Assembly: GCA_913778205.1 (NCBI GenBank)
Contig: CAJYUW010000049.1
Span: 17,406 to 81,405, forward strand
Direction of reading: 5' to 3'
From: an uncultured Curtobacterium sp.
GTDB taxonomy: Bacteria > Actinomycetota > Actinomycetes > Actinomycetales > Microbacteriaceae
Length of the DNA: 64,000 bases
This document shows positions 1 through 8,981 of the stretch, in pieces. Made by a program: the position numbers and the translations under genes. The stretch's first letter is position 1; each line of letters begins with the position of its first letter. Below the pieces are notes generated by a model. It was not told the origin of the DNA. It was given only the letters and a program-made list of their open reading frames with translations, and made no database searches.

Positions 1-311
1 ACGGCGCCGTCGGTGGCGTCCTCGCCTGGTACTCGTTGATCCACCTGGACGAGGACGGCTTCGTGGCGGCACTCGACGAGGCCGCGCGGATGGTGACACC
101 GGGCGGTGGTCTGCTGCTCGGGTTGTTCGAGGGCGAGCGGCTCGAGACGTTCGAACACCGGGTGGTCCGCGCCCGTCGGTGGCCGGTGCACCGGGTCACG
201 GGGTTGCTCGACGCCGCCGGCTTCCGGGCGACCGAGGTGAGCACGCGGACGACACCACCGCACCGCCCGCCCGTGGCGATCGCTGCCGTCAGGGCGTCCG
301 GCCGGAGGTGA
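1..311 (+). CDS. SAM-dependent methyltransferase, C-terminal part (cut by window edge)
   Basis: The reading frame is open from base 3 and has no start inside the window, so only the C-terminal ~100 residues are present. The first visible residues, GVLAWYSLIHLDED, match the post-motif region of class I Rossmann methyltransferases (strand 4 to 5, typically WYSLIH). These are followed by a TPGGGLLLGLF stretch like the usual PGG turn before a beta strand. The family transfers a methyl group from S-adenosylmethionine; the substrate cannot be read from this fragment. A TTG at 36 could be mistaken for a start, but the conserved sequence upstream of it argues for a longer protein. Confidence 0.75.
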   Translation, partial: GAVGGVLAWYSLIHLDEDGFVAALDEAARMVTPGGGLLLGLFEGERLETFEHRVVRARRWPVHRVTGLLDAAGFRATEVSTRTTPPHRPPVAIAAVRASGRR

Positions 312-413
312 CGCGACCGGCAGCGGGCACGACGACCCGCGGTGTGGTCGCGGTGGTCCGCTGGCGACGCCTGCCCTGCGGAGCCGCCCGCCCGCCCGCC
401 GAGCCGACCACCC

Positions 414-454
414 CCGGGAGGCGACGTTCGGGACGGACGGCCGTGCGCCTCCCG
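414..454. terminator. GGGAGGC-type hairpin between convergent genes
   Basis: An inverted repeat of CCGGGAGGCG and CGCCTCCCGG, separated by about 20 bases, lies between the methyltransferase end and the gntK end. It is the most degenerate member of the GGGAGGC/GCCTCCC palindrome family seen at eight other places in this window. It probably terminates transcription from both sides. The rest of 312-516 shows nothing recognisable. Confidence 0.4.
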
Positions 455-516
455 GCCGGATGCCGGACAGTGGGCGCGAGCCGCCCCGGCGGACCGCACC
501 ACGCGACGGCGCGGGC

Positions 517-1056
517 TCAGCCGGACGTGACGGCCAGCCCGGCGACGATCGTCCGCACCGTGTCGGCGACGGGCCCGTCGATGGGCACGGCGATGGCGGC
601 CTCGTCGGGCTCGGGCCGCTCGAGCGTGGCGAACTGCGAGTCGAGCAACGACGTCGGCATGTACTCGTGGTGCCGGTGCGACTGCCGCTCGGCGATGAGG
701 TCGCGCGAACCGTCGAGGAACGCGATCACGAGGTCAGGGGCGGAGGCTCGGAGCCGGTCGCGGTACGCGCGCTTGAGGGCGGAGTTCGCCATCACCGCGC
801 GCTTCCCGGACGCCTCGATCCTCGTGATCCGTTCCGCGCACGCGTCGAGCCACGGCCAGCGGTCCTCGTCCGTGAGCGGGGTACCGGCACGCATCTTCTC
901 CTTGTTCGCGGCCGGGTGGAGGTCGTCCGCGTCGACGAACTCCGCCGGTTCCCCGCGGTCTGCCAGCGCGGCGGCCACCGCGGCTCCGATGGTGGACTTG
1001 CCCGAGCCGGACACCCCCATGACGAGGACGGGCGGGAGGACGGCGGGGTCGGTCAT
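517..1056 (-). CDS. gntK: Gluconokinase
   Basis: This 179-residue protein phosphorylates D-gluconate to 6-phosphogluconate in the cytoplasm, supplying the next gene's substrate. A P-loop GVSGSGKST (residues 14-22) is followed by the family hallmark DADDLHPAANKEKMRAGTPL and DRWPWL, and later by an HEYMP...LL.SQF.TLERP segment typical of GntK/IdnK. Length matches the usual 160-180. The ATG at 1056 was chosen because the P-loop begins 13 residues later; longer frames upstream are antisense to gnd. The gene is divergent from gnd across a 114-bp gap, so both may share control, with a palindrome in the gap as a candidate operator. Confidence 0.95.
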   Translation of the reverse strand: MTDPAVLPPVLVMGVSGSGKSTIGAAVAAALADRGEPAEFVDADDLHPAANKEKMRAGTPLTDEDRWPWLDACAERITRIEASGKRAVMANSALKRAYRDRLRASAPDLVIAFLDGSRDLIAERQSHRHHEYMPTSLLDSQFATLERPEPDEAAIAVPIDGPVADTVRTIVAGLAVTSG

Positions 1057-1092
1057 CCCTCCACAGTATTGATGACGATGGACGTTCTCCCC

Positions 1093-1107
1093 GTGTTGCC
1101 GTAACAC
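1093..1107. promoter_or_regulatory. Candidate operator between gntK and gnd
   Basis: A 15-bp inverted repeat GTGTT-N5-AACAC is centred in the intergenic region of the divergent gntK and gnd genes. Its position suits a regulator responding to gluconate or 6-phosphogluconate acting on both promoters. No regulator gene adjoins it, and promoter elements around it are not clear. Confidence 0.35.
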
Positions 1108-1170
1108 CCACCCCGTCCCAGGCCTCCCGCCGTAGGTTGGTGGCCCGTACGACAGGACGAAGGAGACCCC

Positions 1171-2628
1171 GTGGCAGACAACGACGGCAAGGCGAACATC
1201 GGCGTGATCGGGCTCGCCGTGATGGGCTCGAACCTCGCGCGGAACCTCGCGTCGCGCGAGGGCAACACGGTGGCGGTGTACAACCGCACGTACGCCCGCA
1301 CCGAGGAGCTCGTGCGGGAGCACGGCGACGCCGGGTTCATCGCGTCGGAGGACATCGACGGGTTCGTCGCGTCGCTGTCGAAGCCGCGCACCGCGATCAT
1401 CATGGTGCAGGCCGGCAAGGGCACCGACGCGGTCATCGAGCAGCTCGCCGAGCGGTTCGAGGAGGGCGACATCATCGTCGACGGCGGCAACGCGAACTTC
1501 CACGACACCATCCGCCGCGAGCACGACCTGCGTGAGAAGGGCCTCAACTTCGTCGGCACCGGCATCTCCGGCGGCGAGGAGGGCGCCCTGAAGGGCCCGT
1601 CGATCATGCCCGGCGGCTCGAAGGAGGCCTGGGAGACCCTCGGGCCGATCCTGAAGTCGATCGCCGCGGTCGCCGAGGGCGAGCCGTGCGTCACCCACAT
1701 CGGCTCGGACGGCGCGGGCCACTTCGTGAAGATGGTCCACAACGGCATCGAGTACGCCGACATGCAGCTCATCGCCGAGTCCTACGACCTGCTGCGACGC
1801 GCGGGCGGCTACTCCGTCGAGCAGCTCGTGCAGGTGTTCGACGAGTGGAACAAGGGCGACCTGGAGTCGTACCTCATCGAGATCACCGGCGAGGTCCTCA
1901 AGCAGCAGGACGCCGACACCGGCAAGCCGCTCGTCGACGTCATCCGCGACGAGGCGGGTTCCAAGGGCACCGGCGTGTGGACCGTGCAGAACGCCGTCGG
2001 GCTCGGCATCCCCGTGTCCGGGATCGGCGAGGCCGTGTTCGCCCGCGCCGTGTCCTCGAAGCCGACCCAGCGCGCGGCCGTGCAGCGGTCCGTGACGTCG
2101 CGCCCCGGCATCGCCGACGTCCCCGACACCTTCGCCGACGACGTCCGCGCCGCGCTCTACGCCTCCAAGGTCGTCGCGTACGCGCAGGGCTTCGACCTCA
2201 TCATCGCCGGGGCGAAGGAGTACGACTGGGACATCGACCTCGGCGCGGTCGCGAAGATCTGGCGCGGCGGCTGCATCATCCGGGCGCAGTTCCTCAACCG
2301 CATCGTCGAGGCGTACGACAAGAACCCCTCGCTCGAGAGCCTGCTGGTCGACCCGTACTTCGCGAACGCCGTCGCCGAGGGTGAAGCCGCCTGGCGTCGC
2401 ATCGTCGGCATCGCGGCCGCGTCGGGCATCCCGGCGCCCGGGTTCTCGTCCGCGCTGGCGTACTTCGACTCGCTCGCGTCGGACCGGCTGCCGGCTGCGC
2501 TCATCCAGGGCCAGCGCGACTTCTTCGGCGCGCACACCTACCAGCGCGTCGACAAGGACGGCACGTTCCACACGCTGTGGTCCGATGACGACCGCCGCGA
2601 GGTCGAGCAGGAGCCTTCGACGCACTGA
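1171..2628 (+). CDS. gnd: 6-phosphogluconate dehydrogenase, decarboxylating
   Basis: It oxidises and decarboxylates 6-phosphogluconate to ribulose 5-phosphate, reducing NADP+, in the oxidative pentose-phosphate pathway. The 485 residues match the long dimeric family. The nucleotide site GLAVMGSNLARN is at residues 14-25. The substrate and catalytic signature includes GGEEGALKGPSIMPGG (about 131-146) and FVKMVHNGIEYADMQ with the catalytic lysine near 185. The start is GTG at 1171, preceded by a clear GAAGGAG ribosome site. Divergent from gntK, which makes its substrate; followed by a hairpin terminator. Confidence 0.98.
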   Translation: MADNDGKANIGVIGLAVMGSNLARNLASREGNTVAVYNRTYARTEELVREHGDAGFIASEDIDGFVASLSKPRTAIIMVQAGKGTDAVIEQLAERFEEGDIIVDGGNANFHDTIRREHDLREKGLNFVGTGISGGEEGALKGPSIMPGGSKEAWETLGPILKSIAAVAEGEPCVTHIGSDGAGHFVKMVHNGIEYADMQLIAESYDLLRRAGGYSVEQLVQVFDEWNKGDLESYLIEITGEVLKQQDADTGKPLVDVIRDEAGSKGTGVWTVQNAVGLGIPVSGIGEAVFARAVSSKPTQRAAVQRSVTSRPGIADVPDTFADDVRAALYASKVVAYAQGFDLIIAGAKEYDWDIDLGAVAKIWRGGCIIRAQFLNRIVEAYDKNPSLESLLVDPYFANAVAEGEAAWRRIVGIAAASGIPAPGFSSALAYFDSLASDRLPAALIQGQRDFFGAHTYQRVDKDGTFHTLWSDDDRREVEQEPSTH

Positions 2629-2681
2629 CCGACTGCGGCGCCGACGCGCCCCGCACGAGACCGCGGCACGACCGCACCCCA

Positions 2682-2712
2682 CGAGGGCCTCGCCGATCCG
2701 GCGGGGCCCTCG
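2682..2712 (+). terminator. Terminator hairpin after gnd
   Basis: CGAGGGCC and GGCCCTCG arms with a GC-rich inner stem (tcgccg/cggcg) form a strong hairpin about 55 bases after the gnd stop codon. No T-tract follows, as is common in high-GC actinobacteria. Confidence 0.6.
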
Positions 2713-2794
2713 CCTCGTCCGGACGCTCCGACCGGGCACGGCGCGTTCGCGAGTGGCACGGCCGGCACGGTCGGCACAGTCGACGCGCTCGACG

Positions 2795-2904
<110 letters not shown>

Positions 2905-2909
<5 letters not shown>

Positions 2910-3600
2910 CGACGATGCGCTCGCGGGCCAGGTCGGCCACCAGACGCTCGAGCCGCGGTCCACGGCCGAGCATCCGGCGCGACCCGGGACCGGACCGGAC
3001 GAAGAACGTCGCGACGGCCGGGGTGTCGTCGTGCCGGACGTGGTGCAACACCACCGCGGTGCCCCGGGAGCCGGCGGGCGTCCGCTCGTCCTCGAGGCCG
3101 ACGTGCACCATGCGGGACCACCGGATCACGAGCATCCGGGTCGCCCGGCGCTCGTCGAGTTCCCAGAGCGATGCCTCGGTCGCGCCGAACGCCCACGTCA
3201 CCCGGTCACCGAGCGCAAGACCGGGGCGGAGGTCGGCGACCGCACGCCGCAGTTCCTCGGTCGGGGCGGCCGGGACGAGCCAGACGGTGGGGTCGATGCG
3301 GCGGATGGCGAGGGCCAGGGCCTGGTCCTCCCGCCGGAGCCGGACGGACCGGGCCCGCACGAGCGCGAGGACGATGAGGGCCAGTCCGACCGCGATGGCG
3401 ACCGCCTCGGCGATCCCGAACCAGACGAGGTCCGTCTCCGGCGACGTGGCCACGACCACGATCCGGACGGCGAGGAGCGCCGCCCAGACGCCGACGATCG
3501 TCCACCGGAGCACGGCGAACCGACGCGCCGGGGACCACGGCGACCGGCGTCCCCGACGCACACGTCCGGACCGGGGAACACGGTCGGGTCGCCTCAACAC
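2905..3600 (-). CDS. Hypothetical two-helix membrane protein
   Basis: The product is about 230 residues. Two hydrophobic helices, FAVLRWTIVGVWAALLAVRI and LVWFGIAEAVAIAVGLALIV, lie in the first 75 residues. They are followed by a soluble, Arg-rich domain of about 150 residues containing TWAFGATEASLWELDE and a VHVGLEDE stretch. I do not recognise the soluble domain. The start is uncertain: GTG at 3600 or TTG at 3597 follow an AAGGGG stretch, while the frame is open further upstream. The stop lies inside the last unit of the adjacent 9-bp repeat array, so the extreme C-terminus may vary between strains. Convergent with gnd and divergent from the molybdopterin protein. Confidence 0.65.
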
Positions 3601-3725
3601 CCCTTGATCGTCGCACGGATCGCGGTGCGCGTGCTGGCCGTGCCGTGAACGCGCGAGGTCGGCCGTCCTCCACAGATGCACGACGTCCAGCGTGCTGGTG
3701 GGCGCGACGACCTACGATCTGCGGT

Positions 3726-5519
3726 GTGTGGAAGACGTGGGCAGCAGTCGTCGGGGTGATCGCCGCCGTCGTGTTCCTCGCCGCGGCCGAGGTCGTGGCG
3801 CTGTTCCTGGGCGGCGCGGGCAGTCCGCTCGTCGGCGTCGGCGGCGCCGTGATCGACCTGGCACCGCGCGGGGCGAAGGACCTCATGGTCGCGCTCTTCG
3901 GCACCGGCGACAAGGTCGCGCTGTTCGTCCTGATGGTCGTGCTCGTCCTCGCCGTCAGCGCCGGCGCCGGCGTCCTCGAACGTCTGCGCCCACCGGTCGG
4001 TGCGGTCGTGTTCGCGATCGGCGGGGTGCTCTCGCTCCTGGCGGTGACGACGCGGTCCGGGAGCGGTTCGCTCGACGGCACACCCACCGTCGTCGGGGTC
4101 GCGGCGGCCATCATCGTCCTCCGGGTGCTGCTCGCACGCCTGGGCCGGTGGGAGGCGACCACGCTCGTCCCGGTGGCCGCGACGCCGACCCCGACGGACG
4201 CGGCAGCCACGATGACAGGCGCCGACGCATCGCCGACGACGACCACCGACGCATCACCGACCATGGCCGCCGCGACGCGCAGGACGACCGCGGAGGCAGC
4301 TCCGACGACGGCCACCGACGCATCGCCGACGTCGCTGCCTCCCGCCCCGGCCACGGCCACGCCGTCGTCCGACCCGCCCGGGGCGACGGACTTGGCTCCC
4401 GCGGCGACGACCTCCGCGCGGGAAGCCGCCGCACGGCCCTCGGGCCCCGAGCGCCGCGCCTTCTTGGTCTGGACCATCGCGACCGCAGCGCTCGCGGCGG
4501 TGGCGGGCGGTGCCTCCCGGGTGGGGACGGCGACCATGCAGGCTGCGGTCGCCGCGCGACGGGCGATCCGCCTGCCGAGTCCTGCGACGGCCGCTCCGGC
4601 GGTCCCGGCCGGAGCATCCCTCGACGTCGAGGGGATCACGCCGCTCATCACCCCGAACGCGGACTTCTACCGCATCGACACGGCGCTCAGCGTTCCGCAG
4701 GTCGATCCGACGACCTGGAAGCTCCGGATCCACGGCGCGGTCGACCGCGAGGTCGAGGTGACGTGGGACGAACTCCTGGCGCTCCCGCTCGAGGAGCACG
4801 TCGCCACCATGAGCTGCGTGTCGAACGAGGTCGGCGGCGACCTCATCGGGACGGCGAAGTGGCTGGGGTACCCGATCCGTGCCCTCCTGGCGAAGGCGGG
4901 GCCGCACGCCTCGGCCGACATGGTGCTCTCCACGAGCGTCGACGGCTTCACCGCGGGCACCCCGCTCGACGTCCTGCAGGACTCCGGGACGGCGGCGCTC
5001 CTCGCGGTCGGGATGAACGGCGAGCCGCTGCCGCCCGAGCACGGGTTCCCGGTCCGGATGGTCGTGCCCGGGCTGTTCGGGTACGTGTCCGCGACGAAGT
5101 GGGTGACCGACCTCGAGGTCACGCGCTTCGCGGACGCAGAGGGCTACTGGACGCCGCGCGGCTGGTCGGAGCGCGGCCCGGTGAAGCTCGAATCGCGCAT
5201 CGATGTCCCGCGCGCCGGCAGCAGCGTAGCCGCCGGCACGACCGTCGCGGTCGCGGGTGTCGCGTGGCACCCGCACACCGGGGTCGAGCGCGTGCAGGTC
5301 CGGGTGGACGACGGCGCGTGGCAGGACGCGACCCTCGCCGACTCGGTCTCCGCGGACACCTGGCGACAGTGGGTGTGGAAGTGGACGCCGACGTCGGGGT
5401 CGCACCGCCTGCAGGTGCGGGCGACGAGTTCGGACGGCGAGGTGCAGACGAGCGTCGAACGACCGCCCGCGCCGAACGGGGCGACCGGCTGGCACGAGGT
5501 GACCGTCACGGCGAGCTGA
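3726..5519 (+). CDS. Membrane-anchored molybdopterin-dependent oxidoreductase (sulfite oxidase fold)
   Basis: About 597 residues. The N-terminal ~145 residues carry four or five hydrophobic helices. A low-complexity Thr/Ala/Asp/Pro linker of about 75 residues follows, then one more helix (AFLVWTIATAALAAVAGGA) and an extracytoplasmic molybdopterin domain. The cofactor-ligand cysteine is in ATMSCVSNEVGG. GFPVRMVVPGLFGYVSATKW and the C-terminal immunoglobulin-like segment (HPHTGVERVQVRVDDGAW) are typical of sulfite-oxidase family proteins in actinobacteria. The GTG at 3726 was chosen because the first helix begins two residues later. The natural electron acceptor and substrate are unknown. Convergent with the next gene, 13 bp away. 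Confidence 0.85.
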   Translation: MWKTWAAVVGVIAAVVFLAAAEVVALFLGGAGSPLVGVGGAVIDLAPRGAKDLMVALFGTGDKVALFVLMVVLVLAVSAGAGVLERLRPPVGAVVFAIGGVLSLLAVTTRSGSGSLDGTPTVVGVAAAIIVLRVLLARLGRWEATTLVPVAATPTPTDAAATMTGADASPTTTTDASPTMAAATRRTTAEAAPTTATDASPTSLPPAPATATPSSDPPGATDLAPAATTSAREAAARPSGPERRAFLVWTIATAALAAVAGGASRVGTATMQAAVAARRAIRLPSPATAAPAVPAGASLDVEGITPLITPNADFYRIDTALSVPQVDPTTWKLRIHGAVDREVEVTWDELLALPLEEHVATMSCVSNEVGGDLIGTAKWLGYPIRALLAKAGPHASADMVLSTSVDGFTAGTPLDVLQDSGTAALLAVGMNGEPLPPEHGFPVRMVVPGLFGYVSATKWVTDLEVTRFADAEGYWTPRGWSERGPVKLESRIDVPRAGSSVAAGTTVAVAGVAWHPHTGVERVQVRVDDGAWQDATLADSVSADTWRQWVWKWTPTSGSHRLQVRATSSDGEVQTSVERPPAPNGATGWHEVTVTAS

Positions 5520-5532
5520 GGGCCGCCGGTCG

Positions 5533-6315
5533 TCAGGCTCCGGGGAGCCCCGCCACCACGCAGGTCCCGTCGACGGTCTCGTCGTGGACGACGTCGACCA
5601 CGAACCCGCACGCCTCGAACACCGTCGCGGAGCGGGCGGCCTGCTCGCGGGAGACCTCGATGACGACCACGCCGCCCGGGCGGAGCCACTCCCCCGCGCC
5701 GGCCGCGATCCGGCGGTGGACGTCGAGTCCGTCGGCGCCGCCGTCGAGCGCGACCCGGTGTTCGTGGTCGCGGGCTTCGGTCGGCATCGTCGCGACCGCG
5801 TCCGTCGGCACGTACGGCGCGTTCGCGGCGATGAGGTCGACCGCCCCGCGGAGCCGTTCGGGCAGCGGGTCGAACAGGTCCCCGGCGACGACGATGCCGC
5901 GGTCGCCGATGTTCTCCGCCGCGACCGCGACCGCGTCCGGGTCGACGTCGGCCGCGACGAGGTCGAGCGCACCGACGCGTCCGAGGAGCGCGACCGCGAT
6001 GGCCCCGGCGCCGCAGCAGAGGTCGACGACGCGGTCGTAGCGGTGCAGGCGCCGAGCCGCCTCGGCCACGACCACGGCGGTCCGGGCACGGGGGACGAAC
6101 ACCCCGTCCGTGACCCGGACCCGGTGGCCGTCGAACGCCGCCCAGCCGAGGACGTACTCGAGGGGCTCACCGCCGAGCCGACGCTGTACGAGGGCACGGA
6201 GGCGGACCGGTTCGCCGCCCCCGGCCGCGAGCAGCAGGTCGGCCTCGTCCTCGGCGTACACGCTGCCGGCGGCACGGAGCCGGGAGGCCAACGCGTCACG
6301 CGCGGACGGGGTCAC
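5533..6315 (-). CDS. PrmC-related putative protein-(glutamine-N5) methyltransferase
   Basis: The 260-residue protein has the HemK/PrmC layout: an N-terminal helical domain, then RRLGGEPLEYVLGWAAFDG, VFVPRART and a SAM-binding motif VVDLCCGAGAIAVAL (about residues 98-112). The catalytic NPPY motif of true PrmC is replaced by NAPY (in LIAANAPYVP). The variant is typical of a PrmC-related group of unknown target. It probably methylates a protein glutamine or a related amide. The start is GTG at 6315. It ends 13 bp from the molybdopterin gene and follows prs with 16 bp between them, so it may be co-transcribed with glmU and prs. Confidence 0.85.
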   Translation of the reverse strand: MTPSARDALASRLRAAGSVYAEDEADLLLAAGGGEPVRLRALVQRRLGGEPLEYVLGWAAFDGHRVRVTDGVFVPRARTAVVVAEAARRLHRYDRVVDLCCGAGAIAVALLGRVGALDLVAADVDPDAVAVAAENIGDRGIVVAGDLFDPLPERLRGAVDLIAANAPYVPTDAVATMPTEARDHEHRVALDGGADGLDVHRRIAAGAGEWLRPGGVVVIEVSREQAARSATVFEACGFVVDVVHDETVDGTCVVAGLPGA

Positions 6316-6331
6316 GACCGTGCGGTGGTGG

Positions 6332-7309
6332 TCAGGCCGCGCCGTCGAACATCGACGTCACGGAGCCGTCGTCGAAGACCTCGTGGATGGCGCGGGCGAT
6401 GAGCGGCGCGATCGGCAGGACCTCGAGGCGGTCCCAGCGCTTCTCCTCCGGCAGCGGGAGCGTGTCGGTGACGACGACACGGTCGATGAACTCGCTCTGG
6501 AGGAGCTCGGTGGCCGGGTCGGAGAACACGGCGTGGGTCGCGGCGACGACCACGCCCGTGGCGCCGTTCGCCTTGAGCGCCTCGGCGGCCTTCGCGATCG
6601 TGCGACCGGTGTCGATGAGGTCGTCGACGAGGAGGCACACGCGGCCCTTCACGTCGCCGACGATCTCGTGCACCGACACCTGGTTCGGGACGAGCGGGTC
6701 ACGCCGCTTGTGGATGATCGCGAGGGGCGCACCGAGCTTCTCGGACCAGATGTCGGCCACGCGCACGCGGCCCATGTCCGGCGAGACGACGGTGAGCGTC
6801 GACGGGTCGAGGATCTCCTGGAAGCGCTCGAGCAGGACGGGCATGGCGAACAGGTGGTCGACGGGGCCGTCGAAGAACCCCTGGATCTGCGCGGCGTGCA
6901 GGTCGACGCTCATGATGCGGTGCGCACCGGCCGCCTTGAAGAGGTCCGCGACGAGGCGGGCCGAGATCGGCTCGCGCCCGCGGCCCTTCTTGTCCTGGCG
7001 GGCGTACGGGTAGAACGGCGCGACGACGGTGATGCGCTTCGCCGAGGCGCGCTTCAGGGCGTCGACGATGATGAGCTGCTCCATGAGCCACTCGTTGATC
7101 GGCGCGGTGTGCGACTGGATGACGAAGGCGTCGCAGCCGCGCACCGACTCGTCGAACCGGGCGTACAGCTCACCGTTGGCGAACGTGCGGGCGTCGGTCG
7201 GGACGAGCTCGACGCCGAGCTCCTCCGCGATCTCCGCCGACAGCGCGGGATGTGCCCGGCCCGAGACGAGGACGAGTCGCTTCTGACCAGTGGCTTTGAT
7301 TCCGGACAA
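6332..7309 (-). CDS. prs: Ribose-phosphate pyrophosphokinase
   Basis: Makes PRPP from ribose 5-phosphate and ATP for nucleotide, histidine and tryptophan synthesis. The 325 residues match class I enzymes. Visible motifs are DARTFANGELYARFDESVRG (N-terminal regulatory and ATP-flag region), DLHAAQIQGFF (metal site), VSPDMGR and the PRPP-binding loop LVDDLIDTGRTI. The start is an unusual TTG at 7309 without an obvious ribosome site; the conserved N-terminus KRLVLVSGRAHP begins ten residues later. It lies 54 bp downstream of glmU, the usual actinobacterial arrangement. Confidence 0.96.
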   Translation of the reverse strand: MSGIKATGQKRLVLVSGRAHPALSAEIAEELGVELVPTDARTFANGELYARFDESVRGCDAFVIQSHTAPINEWLMEQLIIVDALKRASAKRITVVAPFYPYARQDKKGRGREPISARLVADLFKAAGAHRIMSVDLHAAQIQGFFDGPVDHLFAMPVLLERFQEILDPSTLTVVSPDMGRVRVADIWSEKLGAPLAIIHKRRDPLVPNQVSVHEIVGDVKGRVCLLVDDLIDTGRTIAKAAEALKANGATGVVVAATHAVFSDPATELLQSEFIDRVVVTDTLPLPEEKRWDRLEVLPIAPLIARAIHEVFDDGSVTSMFDGAA

Positions 7310-7363
7310 GTGCCGTGCTCACTCCCTGACCCCGAGGGGCCGTGTCGATCGACCCGGGGGCCG

Positions 7364-8797
7364 TCAGATCTGTTCGCCGCGCGCCCGCCGAGCCGCCTCG
7401 GCCGCCGGCGTGCCGGGTCGGTGTTCCTCGACCCAGCCGTCGGTGTTGCGCTGTGGGGCGTAGCTGATGGCCAGCGACCCGGCAGGGACGTCCTTGCGGA
7501 CGGTCGTGCCGGCGCCGGTGTACGCTCCGTCACCAATCCTAACCGGGGCGACGAACACGTTGTGCGACCCGGTGCGGACGTTCGAGCCGACCTCGGTGCG
7601 GTGCTTCGCGACACCGTCGTAGTTCGCGGTGATCGTGTTCGCGCCGATGTTCGAGTCCTCGCCCACCTCGGCGTCGCCGATGTACGACAGGTGCGGGACC
7701 TTGCTGCCGCGGCCGATCACCGCGTTCTTCGTCTCGACGAACGTGCCGATCTTGCCCCGGTCGCCGAGGACCGTCCCGGGTCGCAGGTACGCGAACGGTC
7801 CGACGGTGGCACCCGCACCGATGACCGCCAGGGTCGCGTCGACCCGGTTGACGGTCGCGCCCGCACCGACCTCGGTGTCGCGGAGGGTCGTGTCCGGCCC
7901 GACGACCGCTCCGGACGCGATGGTGGTCGCCCCGACGAGCTGCGTGCCCGGCAGGACCTCCGCGTCCGGCTCGATCGTGACGTCGAGGTCGATCCAGGTG
8001 GTCGCCGGGTCCTGCACGGTCACGCCGGCGACCTGGTGACGACGGACGATCCGGGCGTTCAGCTCGCGGGCGGCGTCGGAGAGCTGCGCACGGTCGTTGA
8101 TGCCGGCGACGAGCCACGGGTCGGTGAGCGTCACGACGTCGATGCGCCCGCCACGCTCGCCGATGAGCGTCGGCGCGTCGGTGATGTACTTCTCGCCCTG
8201 CGCGTTCGCCGTGGTGAGCGACGGCAGGACCGCGCGGAGGTGGGTGACGTCGAACGCGTAGATGCCGGCGTTCGCCTCGGCGATCGTCCGCTGCTCCGTC
8301 GTCGCGTCCTTGTGCTCCACGACCCCGACGAACGCGCCGTCGGCGTCGCGCACGATGCGACCGAGGCCGGTGGGGTCCGGGGCGATCGCGCTCACGAAGG
8401 TGGCACCGTTGCCGGCGCCGACGTGGGCGTCCACGAGCGAGCGGAGCGACACGGCGTCGAGCAGCGGCACGTCGCCCGAGAGCACCACGACGGCACCGTC
8501 GAAGTCGTCCGGGAGCGCCCGCACCGCGACCTCCACGGCACGGCCGGTGCCGGGGACGTCGTCCTGGTCGACGACGAGGGCCTCCGGCGCACGCGCGACG
8601 ACCTCCGCCGCGACGCGGTCCCGCTCGTGCCGGACGACGACGACCACGTGCTCGGGCTCGAGCGACGCAGCGGTCCGGAGCACGTGCGCGATCAGCGGCA
8701 GCCCGGCGAGGCGGTGCAGCACCTTGGGCGTGGCGGACTTCATGCGGGTGCCCTGGCCTGCGGCGAGGACGACGACGGCGATGCGCTGGTCGGTCAT
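7364..8797 (-). CDS. glmU: Bifunctional UDP-GlcNAc pyrophosphorylase / GlcN-1-P acetyltransferase
   Basis: It acetylates glucosamine-1-phosphate and couples the product to UTP, giving UDP-GlcNAc for peptidoglycan. In the 477-residue protein, the uridylyltransferase half starts with VVVLAAGQGTRMKS (residues ~8-21). The C-terminal half shows hexapeptide repeats of a left-handed beta helix, with FAYLRPGTVLGDRGKIGTFVETKN and the catalytic region HLSYIGDAEVGEDSNIGANT. The start is ATG at 8797. It heads a minus-strand unit with prs. No separate feature is visible in the 184 bp upstream apart from GC-rich sequence. Confidence 0.97.
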   Translation of the reverse strand: MTDQRIAVVVLAAGQGTRMKSATPKVLHRLAGLPLIAHVLRTAASLEPEHVVVVVRHERDRVAAEVVARAPEALVVDQDDVPGTGRAVEVAVRALPDDFDGAVVVLSGDVPLLDAVSLRSLVDAHVGAGNGATFVSAIAPDPTGLGRIVRDADGAFVGVVEHKDATTEQRTIAEANAGIYAFDVTHLRAVLPSLTTANAQGEKYITDAPTLIGERGGRIDVVTLTDPWLVAGINDRAQLSDAARELNARIVRRHQVAGVTVQDPATTWIDLDVTIEPDAEVLPGTQLVGATTIASGAVVGPDTTLRDTEVGAGATVNRVDATLAVIGAGATVGPFAYLRPGTVLGDRGKIGTFVETKNAVIGRGSKVPHLSYIGDAEVGEDSNIGANTITANYDGVAKHRTEVGSNVRTGSHNVFVAPVRIGDGAYTGAGTTVRKDVPAGSLAISYAPQRNTDGWVEEHRPGTPAAEAARRARGEQI

Positions 8798-8981
8798 GCT
8801 CCCATCCTGGCCCACGCGGTGGCCGCCCGCGGCAGTCGGACGGCGCGTCCGGTCTCCGCGCAGCGGGGCAGCGCACGGCGGCGCGGGGCGGCCGTCCACC
8901 TCCCGACGACGCGGCGTCCGGTGGGCCACCACCCGGCGACGCAGCGCGGCCGTCCACCGCACGGCGGCGTGGCGCGTGCGG

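Noticed and set aside
1057..2739. Long minus-strand open frame antisense to gnd, continuous with gntK
   Set aside because: gnd on the plus strand is a clear full-length enzyme; the antisense extension is low-complexity Arg/Val/Asp/Leu sequence caused by high GC.
4254..6299. 681-codon minus-strand frame across the molybdopterin and PrmC-like genes
   Set aside because: Covers two well-supported genes in other frames and reads as Arg/Ser/Pro-rich nonsense.
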